This document shows, one piece after another, positions 47,760 to 59,189 of a stretch of DNA of 64,000 nt. The position numbers and the translations under genes were made by a program. The stretch comes from Celoporthe dispersa (lineage: Eukaryota; Ascomycota; Sordariomycetes; Diaporthales; Cryphonectriaceae): contig WAID01000015.1 in the NCBI GenBank assembly GCA_016584495.1, positions 1 to 64,000 of the forward strand, in the 5' to 3' direction. Every line of letters begins with the position of its first letter. Within the stretch, counting starts at the first letter, position 1. Under the pieces are notes generated by a model. The model was not told where the DNA came from and searched no databases. It saw nothing but the letters and a program-made list of their open reading frames with translations.

Positions 47760-48560
47760 CCTGCTGGGCCTTCTAAATGTTAGGATCGAGGATTGCTTGA
47801 CATTCTGACAGGTCGATTTCTGTGCCCGCAGCTAGAGCCCAACCAGCGAGAGGCTTCGTTTCGCCTTTCTTTCAGTAGAGCTTGATTTCGCTTTTCCGGC
47901 CCCGAGAGCTGTATTCCTGGTCGTAGTTCTCACTAGTCGGCAGCATCTTGATCGATTCACACCATCTCGATAACCTTTCCTGTGACAATAAGCCTTGGGA
48001 GCTCTTTGGTATGGAAGACGCCTTCAAAATCTAATATTAGTAACAGTTTAGAAAATCACTTTTCTCTCTCTCTCTCTTTTGAGATGAGAGCACGTACGGT
48101 TTGATGGTACTGTGCCAGAGTGTGGGATCAACAGTCATGCTTTCCCTTCCGACACAGAAGCAAAGTACCACGAAAAGGCTCTTTAAAAATTCGTTGAATC
48201 ATCCATAGTGATTCCCTTATACTGTCCTTTGGTCTGGAGATTTGTATTCTTCCAAATTTGACGAACAATTGTCAGACTATCCTTTGCTGTGGATGTGGAA
48301 GTAACCCATTTGGCGATGCCGTTGCAGGTTGGCCCGTCCTGACCTGTGAAGAATAGAGGCTTGTTTTTGGCGGGGACTCCAGTTTTCGCATAGATTGCCC
48401 TTGATCAAAGCGGTTCCTACTTGATAATTAAGGGTTTTCTTACTGCCAAAAAGTTCTTGCGTAGAAAAGTTCCAAAGTGATTCAATCTTTCATAAGCTTC
48501 GATCTGATCGTTTGTGATAATCACAAGTCAATGTCATAATTCTCTTACGCCCCCAACTAC
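47760..48560 (-). pseudogene. Decayed gene of unknown family
   Basis: Minus-strand reading gives stretches with strong coding character separated by stops: DQIEAYERLNHFGTFLRKNF, then GVPAKNKPLFFTGQDGPTCN, GIAKWVTSTSTAKDSLTIVR, QIWKNTNLQTKGQYKGITMD, YFASVSEGK, then MLPTSENYDQEYSSRGRKSE, AGWALAAGTEIDLSECQAIL. Stops stand at probable Trp codons (KLY-stop-KKGE, PNI-stop-KAQ), i.e. G-to-A changes as expected from RIP. I do not recognise the family. Confidence 0.55.
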
Positions 48561-48945
48561 ACTGTTGGGCTTATGCTGCATATATTAAAGTGAGCCGATA
48601 TTTGATCAAAGCCACAGTTAGTTCACGCAATCTTCCGGAACAGTAACTGCTTACACTGATGTTGACGAGTTCAATCTTTGTTGAGGGTGGATAAATGTCT
48701 CATGTAAGGCTCCAGAGACGTATTTGGGGTCAAAATGTGCGAGTCCGACCATCTATACAACTATAGGCCGCCACTACTTCCAGGCAGCTTGGAGTGGTCA
48801 CTCCTTTCAGCTGTCGCATACAAAGTGATTCTTTTTAATCCATAGTCAGCTCACCTGAGCAGTACTACCCCCTTTTGTTGCCTTTCGTGACATCATCCTT
48901 GTTGCTGCAACAGCAAACATGGGGACGAGTAGTATCTACATAAGC

Positions 48946-49946
48946 ATGCCTTTTTCTTTCTCCTCACCATCAGATTTCAAGGATATCAAACAACACATTC
49001 GAGACAAAGACGGCTACTTCAAGCCCCCTGCATTCATTCCCGTCTGATTGCAAGCATCAATTCACCAACTGCCGGGATTCATCATAGCCAATTCCCAACG
49101 GCGACGGGCCGAAGACCATCTTCCATCGTCACTAAAGTCGGACGTCCTAACGGGCAGCTCAGAAGCCATTGAAGCATCCTACCGATCACTTTGCATAACG
49201 GACGCATCCCAACAAGCTAACACTCTCCTTGACATTGCCGAATATGCAACATCCAATGCGCACGCCGACGTTTTAGAGTGGTGCTTCAGAGCGGGACTTC
49301 AAATCGACAACTCACACGATACAGCGAACCTCGGTCTTCTTAACAACGCTATGGATGCAAAATCAGATGCCTTTTGTAAGATACTCATCGCCCACGGTTT
49401 TGACCTCAACGCTTTTCATAGTGAAGCGTGTGGCGACGCTTTGACAGGCACGGTGTACGACGGTGACGTGGCTATGGTTTCGTTCCTCCTAAAGGCTGGG
49501 GCAGATCCCAACACGGCATGGGGGTTCCTGAGTGAAGGATGGGACGTGGGTACATGCGCGTTGGTCGAGGATGATGAGTCCGGTTCTGTGGAAATCCTCC
49601 GCCTGTTGCTGAAGCACGGATGGAGCCTTCACAAACAAAGACATATATCACCGCCGCCGATCTGGACGATGTGGACGCACTACGGCTGCTCGTAGAATAC
49701 AGAGCTGATCTGGAGACGGAAGGGTCGTGAAATTCTATCGATATGGAGGATAGTTGGGACAATTGGGGCACGGCATTGTATCGGGTAGCTTATAAGAGAC
49801 AGGAGGAGACCGTGTGCTATTTGCTCGAGAAAGGAGCGAGCTCGAGCTATAATGATGAAAGAGGCTGTTCGCGTCTGTTGGCGGCTGAACAAGGAGGCAA
49901 TGAGACAATCATTGAATTAGCAAAGGAGAAGACCCTGACTGGATAA
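48946..49946 (+). pseudogene. Ankyrin-repeat protein, disrupted
   Basis: The ATG at 48946 starts PFSFSSPSDFKDIKQHIRDK; a TGA at 49045 then interrupts an otherwise continuous frame (CGA or TGG to TGA would explain it). Ankyrin-like repeats follow: ADVLEWCFRAGLQID, AFCKILIAHGFDLNAF, VAMVSFLLKAGADPNTA, VEILRLLLKHGWSLH. The frame then shifts by one near 49640-49670 to DVDALRLLVEYRADLE, meets a TGA, and resumes with WGTALYRVAYKRQEETVCYLLEKG. The family mediates protein contacts; the specific role is unknown. Disrupted at three points. Confidence 0.7.
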
Positions 49947-52360
49947 GCAGCTAAATTGTTAAAATTTTACTTGGTATGTATGTCACAAAAAGATTACGAT
50001 TAAGTAGAATAATATAATGAAACTTAGTGATTATATTCGCTTAAGCCCCAGAGAAGTCATTTGATATTCTTTGCGTTTTGAATTTCTATTGGGTAAATTG
50101 GAAACTGTGCTTTTGTTAATAAATAAATTCTAAATGTTGAATAAACGGTAGAAAAATACAGAGCAAACGAAAAAGAAAGAAAAGTCAATAGTGGCTGAAT
50201 CATTCGCTGTCTTGACTGAAGTGAGATCTTCTTGGACTTGAATTTATTTAGCTACCCTAGTTATCTATCCTTTCGCATTATTTTCGGTATCTCAAGATCT
50301 ACTATTACCTAAATTCAGACTCTTGAGTAGGAAAGAGTTTTGAAGAGAGATATTCCTAAGAATGCCAAAGCTATATGTGGGCTAGTAAGTCGTCACCAGC
50401 CCTGGGCCTTGCACAGCCCAGCCAGTCAGCAGGTATTATCTAGATAGCCTCAGCTAGATTATTAAGTTTTCTAGCCTTTGTTTAATTTAAAACGTTTCCG
50501 CAATTCGGTTACTACTCACGATAATATTAAAATATATCGTTGGCTTCTCAGTCGTATCAAAAGTCCCGAAGCAGAGAATGAATTGCTAAGAACTTTCGGA
50601 AAGAAGACTGCAAGATGAAACCTTACCCATTTCGTTTAGGAATGAATGGGTAGGGATTCCTCTACTTACATTAATATACTCGCTTGGATACTCGGAATCC
50701 GGAAAGATGATTTCGCTAAAAGAGGTATATTGACGATCACCAATACGAGGATTATAGATGGAAACAAGATATTGATTTCGTTGTAGCATAATATTATTCT
50801 CGAAATCTGCTGATGAATCAGATTCGAAAAGCGACAGCATACCTGGAAATCCCACCAATGCCTCGGTATGATGATGAAAACGTAGGTCTGCGATCTCTAT
50901 GAATAAAGAAGGCAATTGTGCCTATTTTGAAGCAATTGCCCGAGATAGATCTGAGCTATCGTATTAATAACCTTTACGTATTCTGATATAGATATGGGTC
51001 TGCGGAAGCTTTGGAAAGTCTTGAGATGGACAATCAGCCGGCTTTTCGCTATCTAGTCTCATGATAAGAAGAAACCTACAAGGAGAGACACAATCGTGCA
51101 AAGTCACGATCGATGGAGGGAAAGTATCGTTAGACACAATGCCGAAGAGAAAGGCGAGCTGCATGCAGCGGTGGCGAGATCGTGGCCCCATCGGGTATCG
51201 TCACCAATTTTGGATTAGAATTAGTTATGAATTTAGTAGTCAAGCGATTCTTCAAAGAAGAAGGAGATATCAAAGATATGGGAGATTAAAAGTTGGAAGT
51301 ATTGCCATAATGAGCAGTTTTAGAAGGGAAAAGACTGACCTCGAAATTATCAGCGCTGAGTAGAATTTCGAGGCGGAAGTCAACATTAATGACTGTAATA
51401 TCGAAGTCGCAATTTAGTCTTTTATAAGTATGAAAGGTATATACTATATAAATCAATACTAATCTGAACTATAAATAATTATTATTAATATTATACTAAA
51501 AAGCAGAGAATATTTTATAATCGAGTTTCAAACGCACAAGCACGGATCAGCGCCCACTACAGATCCTCACTCGCGTTCTTGTAAGTCATGACGGCTAGCC
51601 ATTACTAAGGACAACGTTTACATGGCGAATGTAGTCGCAAGCGATGCCAAATCACCTCTCGCAATTCATTGGTGGACGCACTCTGTAACTATACTCTCTA
51701 GAATATAGTGCTAAACAATCCAAGATGTAATATGATTAAATAAATTGAAATGGAGGATTTTATGGAGGCTTGATGATCGGGCAAGCAGATGAAATGATCG
51801 TCAATATTAGCTCTAACATATCGGCTTATCATACGTAGAATAGGAAATTGTTATTCGATTTACATTGACTGGTCATCATGCTATTACTGAGTACCTTGAC
51901 ACTAAGTAGTAATGTGTCAGCCCTCTGTTTCCAAGTAAATATGACACAATGATGACTTGACTCTGCGAATGCTAGCATCCCGGGAAAACTGAACAGTATG
52001 TAAATCCACAAGATTTCTCAAGCAGAATTCTCTATTACAGAAAGGCATTTAGTTGTCCTTTTTCTCAAAAATCCCAGGAGGACACAAATGACTAATAGTA
52101 CTATAGCACTCATATACTTTTTAAGCAGATACCGTTTTGGGAAGACTTGCTTTGGTTGCTGCGCTTGGACTTATTATACTCACAAATACACTAACAGTGT
52201 TGTATGAGTAATTCAAACAGGATTTTTACCCTTGAAGATAATTGGTTACTTAATGATTTCTCAACTTGCTTGCTCAAGCTGAAGCGTGGTTGCTTAATAA
52301 GCAACTTGCGCAAAGCGTTTGATAAATGCTTAAACTAATTATACAATTAACACCAGCAAT
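49947..52360. other. AT-rich stretch with one small coding-like fragment
   Basis: About 2.4 kb without a supported gene. On the minus strand at 50586-50915 a frame with protein-like composition (LVGFPGMLSLFESDS, YLVSIYNPRIGDRQYTSFSE, GIPTHSFLNEMGK) may be the tail of a decayed gene; its family is not recognised. The region 51360-52350 is AT-rich and shows nothing. Confidence 0.4.
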
Positions 52361-52466
52361 GTTTCTAGTAAATAGGATCTGCAGTGATAGCCTTTGAGAC
52401 TTACTGAGCACTCGTTTCTAGTAAAGAGGATCTGCAGTTATAACCCTTGAGACTTACTGAGCACTC
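52361..52466. repeat. Two tandem copies of a 53-bp unit
   Basis: GTTTCTAGTAAATAGGATCT (52361) and GTTTCTAGTAAAGAGGATCT (52414) begin adjacent 53-base units, both ending CTTACTGAGCACTC. They differ at only a few positions. They lie about 380-490 bp upstream of the small secreted-protein gene, so they may be a duplicated promoter element. Confidence 0.8.
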
Positions 52467-52848
52467 GCTTGTTATGAAGCCACCTGACGATTGGTTTAGT
52501 CTGTGGTGACGTTACTGTCGCACTTTCTGCCTTGGGTTGGGAATTGCGTGAGACTGTATGTGTCAGAAATATTATCTACCAGATGAATACGAGAGAAGGC
52601 ACTGGAATACTGAAGTGTGACTTGAGCCTCTTTGCTTGAGAGTTGACTTAATGAGATAATGTTGCCTACATTTTGAGTTTGAGGTCGTGATTAATATATA
52701 AACACTGCCCCTCGCAGGGTCAAAACTTTGAAAACTCTACAACCAGCTTCACTGCCCTCAAAACATTTTCAATCGCTCTTTCAATACTTCCAAAGGTCAC
52801 TCTTGGTCACTGAAATCCGTTCTCTGCTGGCAATATCCCAAAGCCATT

Positions 52849-53256
52849 ATGCATGTTTTCAAGGTTAGTAGTTGAGCTTGGAATAAAAACTCAGAGCAGC
52901 TGATTACGATAAGACTTGAAACTAAAACAAAAGCTTTCTCACAGTTTACCACTATATGTGCTCTTGCTGCTATTAGCAAGGCTACAACAGTCTCCTTCGA
53001 AACTTGGGGAGACAGCACCTGTACTGAAGACTTTTATGGTGAAGGCGAAGCTAGCAGCAGCTGCCAGGTTCTGGACCAGTATGCTGACTCGCTTAAAGTC
53101 TGGGCGAGCGATTCCTCAGGGGTTTCATGCCTTTTGCACATTTACTCAGACACAGCTTGTGAGGATCAGGTCGCCCAGATTGGCTACATCACGAATACTT
53201 CTCCAGGCAGCTGCATTGAAGCCGGATTCTGGAGCTACCTAACGACTGGATGCTAG
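52849..53256 (+). CDS. Small secreted cysteine-rich protein
   Basis: A two-exon gene: a 15-base exon 1 (52849-52863, MHVFK), an 81-base intron (GTTAGT..ACAG) and exon 2 (52945-53256), giving 108 residues. The N-terminus FTTICALAAISKATT is a plausible signal peptide, cut before about VSFETWGDST. The mature part has six cysteines, consistent with three disulphides (CTEDF, CQVLDQ, CLLH, CEDQ, CIEA, terminal GC). The protein ends in Cys directly before TAG. Upstream there is a TATA-like AATATATAAAC (52690) and CAAC/CTTTCAAT-rich leader. No known family is recognised; small size, secretion and cysteines make it effector-like, which is only an inference. Confidence 0.75.
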
Positions 53257-53990
53257 GTGTTACTAGAGCAGTGCATCACACAAAATTGGCACTATGGGCC
53301 AAAACAGGATGTGATGATGTGGGAACCTCACAAGGCTGTCTTCTGTATTTACTGAAAATTCTCCATCTCTTATGAAAATTCCATTGTGTGTGTCTGAAAA
53401 AAAAAAGTAAGATCTTGTTTGCACTTTCAGGACGCAGCACCTGAAGTCCCAAGATGTATTTATATTCCTTGTCCCGATGTCTATGCTATCTGCCAATCTG
53501 AGACAGGCTCTCATCCATATCTTCTATTCTTACATAATTCAATAAATAAGTCAAGGTCAAGGAAACATTTAAAAACCAAAGTGTTGATAATTTAAGTGCT
53601 AACCGAGCCAAAGTTTCCCAGCGTTAGTGTATGTACCCATGTATGGAGCTTGCACCGATTCAGGGCGCGAAATATCACGACTCAGCTCTTAGCTAAACAT
53701 GGGTTCCATGTACTTAGGCCTCAGTAGCGCCAGAGCCTATTTCAGCACCTGACAGGTCAGGATACTCATTTTCCGGATACGTGCTACTAACAATTGATGT
53801 ATGCCCGGGCGAATAAAATACGAGTTGATTTTTCACCTACTTGTTCCGGTAGTTGATGTATGTGAAAATTCAAATGCTGCACATCTACTACGCCTTCACC
53901 TGTATTACTCGTCAGCCACGTCCTTGTCCTCTGTCCCTATCTGCCACTACCGCTGCCGTTATCTGCGGTGTCTGGAGAGTCCTGTGAGAT
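53257..53990. other. Intergenic, promoter side of the second Zn2Cys6 regulator
   Basis: No gene is recognised in this stretch. Confidence 0.4.
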
Positions 53991-56454
53991 ATGAACGGTA
54001 AACCTGAGAGGGTGCGGGTCACGCAGGCTTGTGAAGGATGCCGGATCAAGAGAACCAAGGTACGGGTCACCTGACATCGCGCTGTTCAGAACGTTCTCCC
54101 TCCTCTCAAGTCTGACCGTCAATAGTGCGACGCGACAAAACCTGTATGCGGAGCCTGCAGATATCGACAGGCCGAGTGTAAATATGACCAGGCACCCAGC
54201 CAGAGGAGGTAAGCTTATCACCCACCTCTCGACCGCCGAGGCTTCTCGAGCGACCTGAGTTCTGCTAAAACTTATGCTCAGGCCACCGAGCAAGCGTTAT
54301 GTCCAGGCCCTCGAGGCTCGCGTGGCATCTCTGGAGAACCAAATCCGGGAGATCTCCGCGGGCCGCGATGTGCCGACGAGCAGAACCGAAAATGGATCCA
54401 GCCGTGCTGAGGCGCTCGCAGGTCAGCGCCAGCTCCCCGCCCCGCCGCAGCCGGAGTCGGATCCCATGAAGCTACCAGTGCGCGTGGGGGTCCACTGCGA
54501 GGACCCGGATGACCTTGCGGAGATGCTGGGAAGCTTTAACCTCGACGACGGCGGGGAGCTGCGCTTCTTCGGTGCGGCTAGCAACTTCCATCTGATCCGC
54601 GACAAGGACACATTCAAGGACTCGTCATCGACGGTTGCCCGGGCTCAAGGTATCAAGGCTGCGCGGCATTCGGTGGGCTCGCTGCCGCTTGACATCTCGG
54701 AAGAGCTCCGCGACCACCTCCTCGACCTCTACTGGCGGTGGCAGAACTCTTGGCAGTATGTAGTACCGCGGAGTGTCTTCATGCGCGATCTGACAGCCGG
54801 GAGATCCACTCGGTTCTGCAGTCCGCTCCTGCTGGCCGCGATACTGGCCGTCGCCTCCCGTTACTCTGAACGCCCGGAGGTTAGGACTAATCCAGAGGAC
54901 TGCAATACCGCCGGGGTCATCTTCGCCGCCCAGGCCAAGATCATGCTGCACCATGAATGTGTGGCGCCGACTGTGGCGACCGTCCAGGCTGTCGCCCTTT
55001 TGGGCCTCTACAGCTGTGCTATCAACCAGGAATCCCTAGGCTGGATGTACACCGGCATGGCAGTACGTATGGCATTTTCTCTCGGTCTGCATCTAGACTG
55101 TTCACAATACGTCTCCTCCGGCTTGATCACAGCAGACGACCTCGAGAGTCGGAACGTTGCCTGGTGGGGCGTATTCTTGCTTGACCACCTTTTCACCATC
55201 GGCATCGGCCGTCCCTGCACTATCAGGGACGAAGATGTCACGGCGCAATATCCTTCTCTCGCCGGCGATGCTCCAATCCCCACCACCGCCATAGGCTCAG
55301 ATGACAGCCTACAGAGCAAGTATAATTCTTCTACCATGTCGTATGTGGCCACTACATTGATTCAGACCCGCAAGTTGCTACGAATAGTAAGGGTCTTGGA
55401 TCCGCTGTAAGTTGCCGAAGACCACAAGGTAATATCTAAGGTCCTCTTTGTTGATGAAACTTTGACAGGTATGCCGTTAACTCTGGCTGGACCAAAGCTG
55501 AGAGAAAGCGGCGTGTGATGGCCACGCATCTCCAGCTCACATCCTTCTTTGATGAACTACCTCGTCAAGTACGGCTGCCAGCTTCTTCTTCACAAGCTGC
55601 CATGCCTAACGTTTACATATTCCAGTAAGTCCGGTTTTAAATATCCCCCGATCACCTTGTTCGACAGATGACAAGGCATTATTGGCTAGTTGAGATCACT
55701 GGTACTTACTGAAGGTGTGGATCGCTAGCTTTCAGTATCATACGTCCATGATCCTCCTCCACCGTCCTTTCTTCCCAACTTTTCGACAAAACGCTTCTTC
55801 TCCCAAGGTTTTGGATGCGGAAGGAGAGCTTCATGCCCGGGCCTGCAGGACATCAGCCGAGAAAATCTGCTCCTTGCTTCGTACATTCGATTCTCATTAC
55901 AACTTGGTACGTCGAAACATAAGAAATAAAATACCTATGAAATGATAATAATATTGACTGTTTCTGCATAGAGATTCTTGCCTGTCTCTGTGGTTCACAG
56001 CGTCTCTACGGCTGCAGTGATTCATCTGCTTGACTTTGTACACACCGAAAATGCAATACGTAGCAAAGCCAAACATCATTTCCAAGTCTGTGTCGAGGCT
56101 ATGGAAGAAATGAAAAAGACGTGGGCGTGGAGCGGCCGATGCCTGAGATCACTACGGTCGCTAGTGAAGGAATGGAATGTCGATATAAACATGAGGGATC
56201 TGGAGGATGATAGAGACGCGTCAGAATTACCCATTCAACTCCAGCCAATAACGCCATCGGTCGACTTTGTCTTCCCGGATGGCCAACCCCGATACCCCTT
56301 CAAGTGCGAACAGCATGTGCAGGGCTATGATGAGTCCTCATGGATGGACGGAGCAGCCATTGGCCTGCTAGATGAGGGGAACCTTGCCCAGCTCGGATCA
56401 GATCAATTTGACGCCGCATTCTTGGACCATTGGTGGGAGGATACGTCCATGTGA
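53991..56454 (+). CDS. Zn(II)2Cys6 transcription factor with fungal-specific TF domain
   Basis: Nuclear regulator. The start at 53991 leads to the zinc cluster CEGCRIKRTK|CDATKPVCGACRYRQAECKY, interrupted by intron 1 after CRIKRTK. A second intron follows APSQR. A coiled-coil linker (YVQALEARVASLENQIREI) precedes the middle homology region (SRSTRF.. LLLAAILAVASRYSERPEV, MYTGMAVRMAFSLGLHLD, NVAWWGVFLLDHLFTIGIGRPC), typical of the fungal_trans domain. Further introns near 55410, 55625 and 55910 lead to YHTSMILLHRPFF and a C-terminal acidic, Trp-rich end (FLDHWWEDTSM). It lies 469 bp upstream of the nitrilase in the same direction, so it is the likely regulator of that gene. Confidence 0.88.
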
Positions 56455-56922
56455 TTTAATCTGGTACGAGTGAGATATGTACCGTTATATCAATTTGTAA
56501 ACAAGTCAAAAATTAACCTTTATGTCTCGCATCCAGATAGATAAGCGTCCAAGAAATGGGGTCAGTTCGAGCATGTGACCCAGCTAAGACGTTCAGTTCA
56601 GCTCATATCGCATACCCCCAGATGCTTGAGGGGGTTGTGATAGACATGCATGGTCCTAAAGTATATCCGGCTATTCATTTTCCATCCCGTTTCACCACAA
56701 TCCCTCCCCAACAGCGCCCAAGCCGCTTACAGATAGGTAAGCATCAAGAGTGATAAGCAGATATGCTGTGCTATGATGCAATATTTCTCCAAAGGTCAAA
56801 AATTATAAATTCCTCAGGTTGCCCTCGCTAAAACGGCCTTTGGGTTTGTGTTCATCTCCAAATATCCCCAAAATACCTGCATTCGCAAGCTTATCCACAA
56901 TCACAGTTCTATAACCTCCACG

Positions 56923-58099
56923 ATGCCCGCCGCCGTCGACGTGACAATGATCGTTCCTCAGCTAGAGGCCCAGCTCCAGCCACGGATCGTCCGCGTCGCC
57001 GCGGCTCAATTCGAGCCCGTGCCCTTCAACCTCGACGCCAACATCGCCAAGGCTTGCAAGTACATCACCGAGGCGGGTCAGAAGGGCGCAAAGCTCATTG
57101 CCTTTGCGGAATGTGCGATTCCAGGTTATCCCTACTGGATCTGGTGAGAGTCTCCACAAGAAAGATGCCGTTCGAGACGCATGATGGCATGAGACGACCA
57201 ATGACATCGGGCCCTTTCATTCAGCTGACAGCGCGTCTAGGGCTCGTTCTGTCGACATGGAGATGACAGAAAAGTATATGAACAACTGCCTGAAGGTTAA
57301 ATCACCACAGTTCCAGCTGCTCTGTACCGCTGCCAAGGAGGCCAAAATCGCCGTCCACCTCGGCTTCTCCGAGCACTACAACCGGACATTATACATCGCC
57401 TCGGCCATGATCGGTGCCGATGGTGAGATCAAGATGACTCGGAGAAAGATCAAGCCAACGCACATGGAGCGGACCATCTTCGGGGATGGGAGCGGCGCGT
57501 CGCTGATGAATGTTGTCGATATCTCCGGCGTCGGCAAGGTCGGCGGCCTCAACTGCTGGGAGCATACTCAGCCCTTGCTCCGCTACCACACTTACAGCCA
57601 GGGAGAAGAGATTCACGTGGGCGCTTGGCCTCCCATGACCAGCTGGGATAGCGGAAAAAATCTCTATCACACTGCAGCCGAGGGTAAGGGAAGCCTTTGA
57701 GCCAGTGTCGCTTGAGAAACCATAAGCTGACAAGCATTTACGACGACAGGAGCCAAGGTCCTCACTCAAGTACACAGCATCGAGGGCAGCTGCTTTTCAC
57801 TCTATGTTAACAGCATCCTACCACAGAGCACTATCGACCTCCAGAATTCTAAGGAGGGAGCTCTCTTCTATAGACCTGGTGGGGGTTCGACGCAGATCTT
57901 CGCGCCCGATGGATCGCCAATTAAGAACTACGTGCAGACGTTAAAGGAGGACGAAGAGGGTCTCATCATTGCTGATCTCGACTTGAGCGAAATTGACCGA
58001 GCGAAGCATTACCTTGACACCCATGGACACTATAGCCGACCCGACCTCCTGTGGCTCGGGGTTGACAAACGTGAGAAGAAGCACGTCCGGTACGAATGA
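56923..58099 (+). CDS. Nitrilase (C-N hydrolase superfamily)
   Basis: Cytosolic enzyme of branch 1: nitrile to carboxylic acid plus ammonia (or a related aliphatic/cyanide substrate). Exons 56923-57143, 57241-57683 and 57750-58099 give an intact 337-residue protein, a usual length. The catalytic triad is visible: Glu in LIAFAECAIPGYPYW, Lys in RRKIKPTHMERTIFGDG and Cys in GGLNCWEHTQPLLRY. The following HVGAWPP and YVNSILP regions are family-typical. The usual FPE around the catalytic Glu reads FAE. It is flanked by a Zn2Cys6 regulator upstream and a convergent MFS carrier downstream, suggesting a small nitrogen-acquisition or detoxification unit. Confidence 0.9.
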
Positions 58100-59189
58100 G
58101 AACCCTACATAGTAATAACAGCACAACAGGATCATCATTATCTAAGGATGGATCATTGTGATTTGTGGTTCTTCTCTAGGGCATGAGCAATGACTGCAGA
58201 TGCTATTTGCCAGACTTGTTATCACAAATTAGCAGGGCTTAGGACCATAATTGATTGCCAATCTACACCACAGACAAACAGGACTCTGAATATAATTAAC
58301 TCACGGATTCTCAATATATTATATGATTTATCTGTCTTCCTTGGATCTGCACCTATCATATAAGATGGAGTCCGTATCCCTTGGACAGTTGAGAGGAAAT
58401 AGGCTATGTGGCTAGCAGCTCCACAGTCCTTTTCTATCCTGGTTGATGAATATAATGAGAAGCTCTTCGTAAATACCAAGCTTATTATCTTCCTCTCTTG
58501 CATGTTCTCATTACGAACCCTTAATTATTACAACTTGTAAACATATGAGCAGGAACCAATTCTAGAAATGGTCAGCTAATAAGGAGCTTAGCTTAGACCA
58601 ACACGAAATAGCCCGAATGCATAGGCTATAATTTTAGTTTTGGTATCCGAGTATGCTTAAATCAGCTACGAATAGCCCAGGTGGCAGCTTCATCAGACGA
58701 ACAAAACGAGCATTGTATGCAGTTGGACCCTCTTCTGAAATAGAAGAAAAGAAAAAGAAAAGGAAAGGATGGTGCAGTGCCTTATATGAACAGAGTACTA
58801 GAGCTATGGGTCTTAGAAAGACCAATCAAAGAGCCCCAGCTCGTAAATGTGAGGGCCCAGTTCGTGGCACTCAGGTCTATCTTTCTATCTGCCAGAGGTA
58901 TATGTTACTTGCTTTTACAGTCTTGCAAGAGAGATGATAAAGCTACCCGCTGCAGCTCCTGCTGGCAACAGTGACTTGTAGCTTTATAGAAATAGCATCC
59001 GACTTATAGATCCGTTTGATACGCTAAAGTTTGAGAATTGAGAATTTAGTGTCTCTCAAGCTTAGCTCACTACTTAGTATACTGGAGGCCATCCTGCTCA
59101 TACAAGACTGACTTAGATTAATGTTTGCCCACATGATATATAAATCCTCTTTCCCTATCAGTCTTATAACAAGTGTTATTTTGAGCCTA
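58100..59189. other. Intergenic, possible retrotransposon scraps
   Basis: On the minus strand 58222-58503 reads IEKDCGAASHIAYFLSTVQG, faintly like the D(S/C)GA..SH protease motif of Ty1/copia elements, and 58634-58770 reads EEGPTAYNARFVRLMKLPPG. These may be pieces of a decayed retroelement; the evidence is weak. Otherwise no gene. Confidence 0.3.

Noticed and set aside
58222..58503. Copia-type protease motif
   Set aside because: Only a short DCGAASH match without neighbouring gag, integrase or reverse-transcriptase motifs; kept only as a weak remark.
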